This document shows, in pieces, positions 6,630 through 11,682 of a DNA stretch of 11,682 nucleotides. Source of the stretch: CAG-826 sp964654155 (GTDB lineage Bacteria; Bacillota_I; Bacilli_A; RFN20; CAG-826); NCBI GenBank assembly GCA_964654155.1, contig CAZZGL010000042.1, forward strand, positions 1-11,682, read 5' to 3'. Numbering within the stretch: the stretch's first letter is position 1; each line of letters starts with the position of its first letter. A program made the position numbers and the translations under genes. Under the pieces are notes generated by a model. It saw only the letters and a program-made list of their open reading frames with translations. It did not search any database and had not been told where the DNA came from.

Positions 6630-8156
6630 TCAAAATAGATTATTTAAATTTATATTTTCCTTTACAGGCTCAATTAGATTATTTGCAAGAAGAACTTTAA
6701 TACAAGTATCAGATGCATTGTGACCAATTGATAGTAATTCAGATACAACTGAGTTACTAATTATTTTGTCATTACCTAATTTATAAAGTTCTAATAATCG
6801 TAGTTTAATGTCATTTCTTATAATTAAACTATTAATTACCTTAATTACTTCCGGTTTAACAAAATCAACTTCCGGTTTATTAAAAGTAATTTCCGCTTTT
6901 TCAGAAGCAACTTCCGGTTTTTCAATATTCTTTTTTAAATAAATTGTTACAACAGTATAATCTGGAGAAAAGAAATCTTGAAATAATGGGGTAGAATATC
7001 CTTCATTTTTTGTTGCTGCTAAAACAAGTGGAAGTCCAGCTCCAGTTCCATCACCAATATTGATATTGTTAAATAAAGTTAGAATTACTTTATTTCTTGC
7101 ATCAGAATTGCCACCACTTAATGCAAGACTTTTACTCATTGTAAATGCACCTGGATTAGAAAATACTAGTTCATCATTATATTGTTTGATGACTAATCCT
7201 CGTGTTTCGTTATAGTCCGCATTTGATATACAATTACATAATACCTCTCTTATTGCCTTTTGCATTGGAGTAATATCAATTCTAAATATTCCTTCCATTT
7301 TAAAAGGTACTTTTACATTTTCAACTAAATAATTGTTTATTCTTAGAAAGAAATCAAATAAATTTCCACTCCAATCACCACTTGAAGAATAAATTCTGTT
7401 AACCCATCGCATATCACCAGTTATATTTCGTTTATCTTGGTAATCTAAAAAATAATTAGGATATACTGTAACAATATCATAATTATAACCAAACATTAAT
7501 AAACCGGCTTTAGTAGGTCTTAATACTTCATTATCATCAAATTTAGCTGCGTTAATATGTCTTAAAAATAAATCAAGAGGTTCATTACTAAATGGATGTT
7601 CTTTTCCTTTATAATTTATAAAATGGGCACGGTATTTTTCGATTGTTTCTTTATTTAAATCATTAATTGTTAGTCTATTTACAATATATGAATCTTGGGA
7701 ATTTATATCATTATCTCTAACCATATTGACAACTTCAGCTTTATTACATTTATAATCTCCTTCATGATTTCTTCTGTAACATAAATATAAATTATTATTT
7801 AAGTGTATTGGTTTATCAAATCTAGTTGCTTGAGGAACATTAATAACAACAATATAATCATTATTAATTTGTTCAATAAAAACATGGTGATCAGTTAATA
7901 AGTTAATACTAACTTTATCTGAGTGAATAGTATTCCAAAATTCTTTGAGTAAATGATTGGCTTGATTTTCTGTCAAACCACAAGGATGCAAATTTTTATT
8001 TTCATCTTCAAAAACACCTAGTAAAATAGTCCCACCATATGAGTTAGCAAAAGCGGAATAAGTTTCCCAAATACTATTTGGTAAACCATTTTTTGCTTCT
8101 TTAACTTCAAGTTGATTATTTTCCTTCAACTTTGTTATTTGATTTAAATTGATCAT
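6630..8156 (-). CDS. AlbA_2 (Schlafen-like) / GHKL-ATPase protein with KPEV repeats
   Basis: A 508-residue member of a different branch of the same family. AlbA_2 lies at about residues 8-130, with QLEVKEA (15-21), FANSYGG (36-42) and LGVFED. The GHKL-type ATPase region has N-box REVLCNC (E304, N308), then the usual SNPGAF, then GDGTGAGLP. A linker with four 7-residue KPEV-type units (413-440) leads to a short helical tail that may be a winged helix. The frame is open up to ATG 8222, but I start at ATG 8156: GGGAGGG lies 4-5 nt upstream, and the promoter found for this strand starts transcription near 8220, which leaves the upstream ATG at the very tip of the RNA. It converges on the gene at 5133-6506 and diverges from the suf operon. 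Targets are unknown. Confidence 0.85.
   Translation of the reverse strand: MINLNQITKLKENNQLEVKEAKNGLPNSIWETYSAFANSYGGTILLGVFEDENKNLHPCGLTENQANHLLKEFWNTIHSDKVSINLLTDHHVFIEQINNDYIVVINVPQATRFDKPIHLNNNLYLCYRRNHEGDYKCNKAEVVNMVRDNDINSQDSYIVNRLTINDLNKETIEKYRAHFINYKGKEHPFSNEPLDLFLRHINAAKFDDNEVLRPTKAGLLMFGYNYDIVTVYPNYFLDYQDKRNITGDMRWVNRIYSSSGDWSGNLFDFFLRINNYLVENVKVPFKMEGIFRIDITPMQKAIREVLCNCISNADYNETRGLVIKQYNDELVFSNPGAFTMSKSLALSGGNSDARNKVILTLFNNINIGDGTGAGLPLVLAATKNEGYSTPLFQDFFSPDYTVVTIYLKKNIEKPEVASEKAEITFNKPEVDFVKPEVIKVINSLIIRNDIKLRLLELYKLGNDKIISNSVVSELLSIGHNASDTCIKVLLANNLIEPVKENINLNNLF
6837..6920 (-). repeat. Four tandem 21-bp units coding a 7-residue repeat
   Basis: ACTTCCGGTTT (plus strand) recurs at 6847, 6868, 6889 (two changes) and 6910, exactly 21 nt apart. 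In protein this gives KPEVASE, KAEITFN, KPEVDFV and KPEVIKV. The in-frame period means copies could be gained or lost without breaking the gene, changing the linker length between the ATPase region and the tail. Confidence 0.9.
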
Positions 8157-8185
8157 ATTTCCCTCCCTAATATTGAATAATTTAT

Positions 8186-8270
8186 TAATAGATAATATCA
8201 TTAATATTTTGTCATTATCCAAGGTAATTATACTATTTTAAAATATATAAGTCAATATAATAGATAATAT
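8186..8270. repeat. 13-bp direct repeat flanking the minus-strand promoter
   Basis: TAATAGATAATAT occurs at 8186-8198 and 8258-8270, 72 nt apart, one in the leader and one just upstream of the -35 box of the minus-strand AlbA_2-family gene. GATAAT (8191-8196) also has an inverted partner ATTATC at 8214-8219 by the expected start site. These could be regulator sites, but the sequence is almost pure A/T and chance matches are easy. Confidence 0.4.
8227..8255 (-). promoter_or_regulatory. Promoter of the minus-strand AlbA_2-family gene
   Basis: On the minus strand, TTGACT (8255-8250) and TATAAT (8232-8227) are 17 nt apart, a near-consensus promoter. Transcription should begin near 8220, leaving a leader of about 64 nt. 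This placement supports ATG 8156 as the true start. Confidence 0.78.
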
Positions 8271-8353
8271 TATTTTATCAATTAAGGTATGAAATTTTCA
8301 TTTAACAATCATTTTAATATAAATAAACAAAATAATGTTATTTAATCATTCAT

Positions 8354-8382
8354 TTGCAATTTTAATGAAAATTTGGTATAAT
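8354..8382 (+). promoter_or_regulatory. Promoter of the suf operon
   Basis: The -35 box TTGCAA (8354-8359) and -10 box TATAAT (8377-8382) are 17 nt apart, and TGG directly before the -10 gives an extended form. The spacer holds an inverted repeat, AATTTT (8358-8363) and AAAATT (8368-8373). A perfect ATGAAA/TTTCAT palindrome at 8289-8301 lies further upstream. Either could bind a regulator, but none is identified. The leader of about 58 nt shows no riboswitch. Confidence 0.75.
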
Positions 8383-8447
8383 AAATTGGTTAAAAATGTA
8401 TAAACTAAAAAACAATATAATTGAACAAAAAAAAGGAGATATACAAT

Positions 8448-9275
8448 ATGTCTAAACTACAAATAAAAAATTTACATGTTAGTGTTGAGGGAAAAGAAAT
8501 ATTAAAGGGAGTTAACCTTGAAATGAATACAGGTGAGTTCCATGTTATTATGGGACCGAATGGAACTGGTAAATCAACTCTTGCCTCTACTATCATGGGA
8601 CATTATAAGTATGAAGTAACTGAAGGTGAAATTTTACTAGATGGTGAAGATGTATTAAAAATGTCCGTTGATGAAAGAAGTAGAAAAGGATTATTCCTTG
8701 CAATGCAATATCCAAGTGAAATTGCGGGGGTAACTAATTCAGATTTTATTAAAAGTGCAATGCAAGCGCGTCTTGAAAAAGATGAAAGAATATCATTATT
8801 TAAATTTATTAAAGAATTTGATAAAGCTGTAAAAGAGTTAAAAATGCGTGAAGACTTACCTCAAAGATATGTAAATGAAGGATTCTCAGGTGGAGAAAAG
8901 AAACGTAATGAAATATTACAAATGAAAATGTTAAAACCAAAGTTTGCTATCTTAGATGAAATTGATTCAGGTCTTGATGTTGATGCTTTACGTATTGTTG
9001 GTGAAAATGTTAATAATATGAAGTCTAGTGAATTTGGTACTTTAATTATTACTCACTATGAAAGATTACTTGATTATTTATCAATTGATAAAGTTCATAT
9101 TTTAATAAATGGTAAAATTGTTGTTGATGGTGGCTTGGAACTAATTACAAAAATTGATCAAGAAGGCTATGACTGGATTAAAGAAGAATTAGGTATTGAA
9201 GATGAAGAAAAAGTTGTACCTAATATGATTGGTACTTGTGCTGTCAAAAAGACACTAGGAGAAAAAGATGAATAG
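8448..9275 (+). CDS. sufC: Fe-S cluster assembly ATPase SufC
   Basis: This cytoplasmic ABC-type ATPase powers the SufBCD scaffold that builds iron-sulfur clusters; it is not a transporter. It has 275 residues, slightly longer than the usual 250 or so through a C-terminal extension after residue 250. Motifs: Walker A GPNGTGKST (36-44), a Q-loop within LAMQYP, the signature FSGGEKKRNEILQ (from 146), which is typical of SufC, Walker B AILDEIDSGLD (D170, E171), and the H-loop histidine at 203 in ITHYERLLDYL. I start at ATG 8448, which has AAAAGGAG 9 nt upstream; the in-frame TTG at 8421 lies ahead of that ribosome site. It is the first gene of the suf operon and overlaps sufD by 8 nt. Confidence 0.96.
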   Translation: MSKLQIKNLHVSVEGKEILKGVNLEMNTGEFHVIMGPNGTGKSTLASTIMGHYKYEVTEGEILLDGEDVLKMSVDERSRKGLFLAMQYPSEIAGVTNSDFIKSAMQARLEKDERISLFKFIKEFDKAVKELKMREDLPQRYVNEGFSGGEKKRNEILQMKMLKPKFAILDEIDSGLDVDALRIVGENVNNMKSSEFGTLIITHYERLLDYLSIDKVHILINGKIVVDGGLELITKIDQEGYDWIKEELGIEDEEKVVPNMIGTCAVKKTLGEKDE

Positions 9276-10005
9276 TGTACTAACAAAAGAAAAAAAAGAA
9301 TACATCATTAAAAATGATGAACCATTAATTAAGTATGAGTTAAATGATTATGATAACATTAATGTACATGTTGATGCTTTTAAAAGTGGTAGTATGATTT
9401 TGTATAACACTCAAGATAAACCTTTAAGTCTTAATATGAATATTGAACTTTTAGAAGGTGCAACCTTTAAGTTATATAATATAACAACATCAACTAAAGA
9501 TGCTAATATTACAATTGTTTGTGATATGCCTTATAAAAATAGTAATTTTGAAAGTTTAAACGTTGTATTAAGTGGCAAAGATGCTAAATACAAAAGTTCT
9601 ATCACCATTAATCATCTTGCTCCACTTACTTCAAGTGAACTTTCCGTTTACGCAATCGCTAAAGATAACGCTAATGTTGTTCTTGATAATAACGCTTATA
9701 TTAAAAAAGCAGCTAGCAAATCTGTTGCTCATCAAAAAGCTAAAGGTTTAACTTTAAATAAGACATCGCTTATTAAAGCCCTACCAAATCTTTATATTGA
9801 TGAATATGATGTAATAGCAAATCATGCGGCGTCAATTGGATCTTTAAATCCTGAAGATTTATTTTACTTAATGAGTAGAGGCTTAATCAAAGAAGAAGCA
9901 TCAAAGATTATTATTATGGGATTTATCACTCCGTTAATTGATAAAATAAGTGATGAAGAAACCAAAAAAATGATCTTAAGTAAATTCTTAGAACAAGTTA
10001 TTTAA
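9268..10005 (+). CDS. sufD: Fe-S cluster assembly protein SufD, short form
   Basis: A SufB/SufD-family scaffold subunit expected to pair with SufB and SufC in the cluster-building complex. The family core is plain: NHLAPLTSSEL (115-125), a Q-x-x-KGL stretch, PNLYIDEYDVIANHAASIG with the conserved His at 186, and LFYLMSRGL followed by a GF-x-x-P segment. At 245 residues it is far shorter than typical SufD (about 400-440). The beta-helix and C-terminal helices are kept and most of the N-terminal region is missing. The start overlaps the sufC stop (ATGAATAG) with AGGAG at 9257-9261, so the short N-terminus looks genuine and not a miscalled start. SufB itself is expected downstream, at the right edge. 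Confidence 0.88.
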   Translation: MNSVLTKEKKEYIIKNDEPLIKYELNDYDNINVHVDAFKSGSMILYNTQDKPLSLNMNIELLEGATFKLYNITTSTKDANITIVCDMPYKNSNFESLNVVLSGKDAKYKSSITINHLAPLTSSELSVYAIAKDNANVVLDNNAYIKKAASKSVAHQKAKGLTLNKTSLIKALPNLYIDEYDVIANHAASIGSLNPEDLFYLMSRGLIKEEASKIIIMGFITPLIDKISDEETKKMILSKFLEQVI

Positions 10006-10023
10006 TAGAAAGGAGATGTTAAT

Positions 10024-11223
10024 ATGAATGATGTAAAGAAAGATTTTCCCGTTCTTGTGAATAATCCATCTTTAGTATATTTAGATTCATGTGCTACATC
10101 TTTAAAACCAAAATCCGTTATTGAAAAAATTGATGAATATTATGAAAAATATGGCGTTAATGTTAATCGTGGTGTTTATGATTTAAGTTATCATGCAACA
10201 CTTGAATATGAAGAAACAAGACAAAAAACGGCTGAATTTTTAAATGCAAAACCTGAAGAAATTGTCTTCACTAAAGGTGCGAGTTCAGGCCTTAACTTAA
10301 TTGCATCAAGCTATGGACTTGATAACATCAATGAAGGTGATGAAATAATCACAAGTGAACTTGAACACCATAGTAATATCATTCCCTGGCAAAATGTCGC
10401 AAAAAAGAAAAAAGCAATTCTAAAGTTTATTGAACTTGATAGTATGGGTAGAATAACAGTTGAAAGTTTTAAAAAAGTATTATCTAATAAAACAAAAGTA
10501 GTAGCTTTAACTTATGTATCAAATGTAATGGGTTATATAACCCCAATTGAAGAAATAATCCGCCTTGCTCATAGCGTAGGTGCGAAAGTTATAGTTGATG
10601 CGGCTCAAGCAGTACCTCATATGAAAATTGATGTAAAAGATTTAGATGTAGATTTTTTAGCCTTTTCTTCGCATAAAATGTTAGGTCCAACTGGATTTGG
10701 TATTCTTTATGGAAAATATGAGTTATTACAAAAAATGGAACCAATTGAATTTGGTGGCGATATGAATGATAACGTTGACCTTTATGAATCACACTATAAA
10801 GATGCACCTTACAAATTTGAAACAGGTACACCACCAATCGCAGAGGCAATTGCTTTTAAAGAAGCAATTAAATATCTTGAAAACTATGGATATGATAAAA
10901 TCCAAGAAAATGAAAAAACATTAACTAAATATGTTATTGAAGAATTATTAAAAATAGAAAATGTAATAGTATATAATCCAACTGTTGAAACAGGAACAAT
11001 TGCTTTTAATATAAAAAATGTTCACCCACATGACGCGGCGACGTATTTTGATGAAGAACATATTGCTTTAAGAGCAGGACATCATTGTGCACAACTTATA
11101 ACCAAATGGCTAGAATGTGTGGGAACTTTAAGAGCATGTTTCTATTTATACAATGATTTAGATGATGCTAAAAAGTTTGTTAATGCCGTTAAAGGTGCGG
11201 CAGAGTATTTTAAGGAGTGGTAA
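10024..11223 (+). CDS. sufS: Cysteine desulfurase SufS
   Basis: A PLP-dependent group II cysteine desulfurase that removes sulfur from L-cysteine as a protein-bound persulfide and passes it to SufU. It has 399 residues, the normal length. Motifs: EHHSNIIPWQ (His 115/116, ring-stacking region), VDAAQ with Asp 192 for the PLP nitrogen, SSHKMLGPTG with the PLP-binding Lys at 218, and RAGHHCAQ with the catalytic Cys at 355. The ribosome site AAAGGAG (10009-10015) lies 8 nt before ATG 10024. It sits 18 nt after sufD and 5 nt before sufU, so sulfur donor and acceptor are produced together. Confidence 0.97.
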   Translation: MNDVKKDFPVLVNNPSLVYLDSCATSLKPKSVIEKIDEYYEKYGVNVNRGVYDLSYHATLEYEETRQKTAEFLNAKPEEIVFTKGASSGLNLIASSYGLDNINEGDEIITSELEHHSNIIPWQNVAKKKKAILKFIELDSMGRITVESFKKVLSNKTKVVALTYVSNVMGYITPIEEIIRLAHSVGAKVIVDAAQAVPHMKIDVKDLDVDFLAFSSHKMLGPTGFGILYGKYELLQKMEPIEFGGDMNDNVDLYESHYKDAPYKFETGTPPIAEAIAFKEAIKYLENYGYDKIQENEKTLTKYVIEELLKIENVIVYNPTVETGTIAFNIKNVHPHDAATYFDEEHIALRAGHHCAQLITKWLECVGTLRACFYLYNDLDDAKKFVNAVKGAAEYFKEW

Positions 11224-11228
11224 GTAGA

Positions 11229-11675
11229 ATGAATAATTTGTCAAATTTATATGGTCAAATTATAAGTGAACATCGTAAATTTCCTAGAAATAAAGGATTA
11301 ATTGAAGGGTATAAAACCTTAAGACTTAAAAATCCTTCATGTGGAGATGATGTAACAATTCAATTAGATATAAAGGATGGTATCATTAAAGATGTTAGAC
11401 ATGATGGAACTGGTTGCGCCATCTGTTGTTCATCAGCTTCTGTTATGAGTGAAGTCTTAAAAGGAAAATCAGTAAAAGAGGCTGAAAGCATAATTAATGA
11501 CTTTTATGAATTAATTAAAGGCAATATGCCTGAAGATGAAGACCGATTAGAAGAAGCTATCGTTTATATTAATATTCATAATTTCCCTCCACGCGCAAAA
11601 TGTGCAACTCTTTCATGGAGAGCAGCTGGAGCTTTACTACTTGGTGAAGAAGGAGAAAAAGAAGAACATGAGTGA
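11229..11675 (+). CDS. sufU: Sulfur-transfer / Fe-S assembly protein SufU
   Basis: An IscU-like zinc protein that accepts persulfide sulfur from SufS in Gram-positive Suf systems. It has 148 residues, the normal SufU length, including the SufU-type insert between the second and third cysteines. Zinc and sulfur ligands visible: NPSCGDD (C38, D40), GTGCAICC (C63) and AKCATLSW (C125). Two extra cysteines, 66 and 67, follow C63 where other SufU proteins usually have small or non-thiol residues. I start at ATG 11229, with AAGGAG (11212-11217) 11 nt upstream; the in-frame GTG at 11217 overlaps that site. It stops with TGA and overlaps the next start by 8 nt. Confidence 0.94.
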   Translation: MNNLSNLYGQIISEHRKFPRNKGLIEGYKTLRLKNPSCGDDVTIQLDIKDGIIKDVRHDGTGCAICCSSASVMSEVLKGKSVKEAESIINDFYELIKGNMPEDEDRLEEAIVYINIHNFPPRAKCATLSWRAAGALLLGEEGEKEEHE

Positions 11676-11682
11676 TGAAAGA
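11668..11682 (+). CDS. sufB: Start of the next suf gene, probably sufB (cut by the window edge)
   Basis: ATG 11668 opens a frame (MSDER) that overlaps the end of sufU by 8 nt, the same junction style as sufC/sufD. AAGGAG at 11650-11655 lies 12 nt upstream, slightly far but usable. Only five codons are visible. The name comes from the usual Firmicutes order sufC-sufD-sufS-sufU-sufB, not from the sequence of the protein. Confidence 0.6.

Noticed and set aside
8405..8596. Minus-strand frame of 63 codons over the sufC start
   Set aside because: It is antisense to the Walker A region of sufC and has no supporting signals.
10589..10849. Minus-strand open frame of 86 codons inside sufS
   Set aside because: It lies wholly antisense to the PLP-lysine region of sufS, and its length is what an AT-rich conserved gene throws up by chance.
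11673..11675. Mycoplasma-type code with TGA read as Trp
   Set aside because: Trp is written TGG throughout, and TGA ends sufU exactly where family length predicts, overlapping the next start.

Overview
The window is about 11.7 kb of very AT-rich bacterial DNA (roughly 30% GC by eye). It has strong AGGAGG-type ribosome sites, sigma-A-like promoters, lipoprotein signal peptides and a Firmicutes-style suf cluster. Trp is written TGG, and TAA, TAG and one TGA serve as stops, so the standard bacterial code fits. ATP-dependent PEP carboxykinase, a probable pyruvate:ferredoxin oxidoreductase and SufCDSU together suggest a fermentative low-GC Gram-positive (Bacillota, possibly an uncultured gut lineage near the Bacilli/Mollicutes boundary). 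That placement is inference, not a species call.

Layout. Positions 1-222 hold the 3' end of a probable pyruvate:ferredoxin oxidoreductase gene and its terminator. Positions 342-1692 hold a gene of the AlbA_2 (Schlafen-like) / histidine-kinase-type ATPase / winged-helix family, broken by a frameshift near 1020. Positions 1718-3280 form a small operon with its own promoter: two short BamE/SmpA-like lipoproteins and a two-TM membrane protein of unknown function. Positions 3302-5040 contain pckA with a good promoter, an inverted repeat over that promoter, and a terminator. Positions 5058-6607 contain a second, intact AlbA_2-family gene, ended by a hairpin nearly identical to the pckA terminator. 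Positions 6630-8255 (minus strand) contain a third, more distant AlbA_2-family gene with a tandem 7-residue repeat. Positions 8354-11682 contain the suf operon: sufC, sufD (short), sufS, sufU and the first codons of a further gene, by context sufB.

How the genes work together. The two ends are housekeeping. PFOR and PckA are central carbon enzymes. SufS takes sulfur from cysteine, SufU accepts it, and SufC, SufD and (expected) SufB assemble Fe-S clusters, which PFOR would need. The middle is accessory in character: three members of one putative regulator family interleaved with pckA and the lipoprotein operon. One is broken, one is bracketed by a duplicated terminator, and one carries an internal repeat. 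This AlbA_2 cluster is the most unusual part of the window. I see no clear new defence system, CRISPR array, tRNA, rRNA or transposase. No gene-free stretch exceeds 300 bases; the longest, 8157-8447, holds two divergent promoters.
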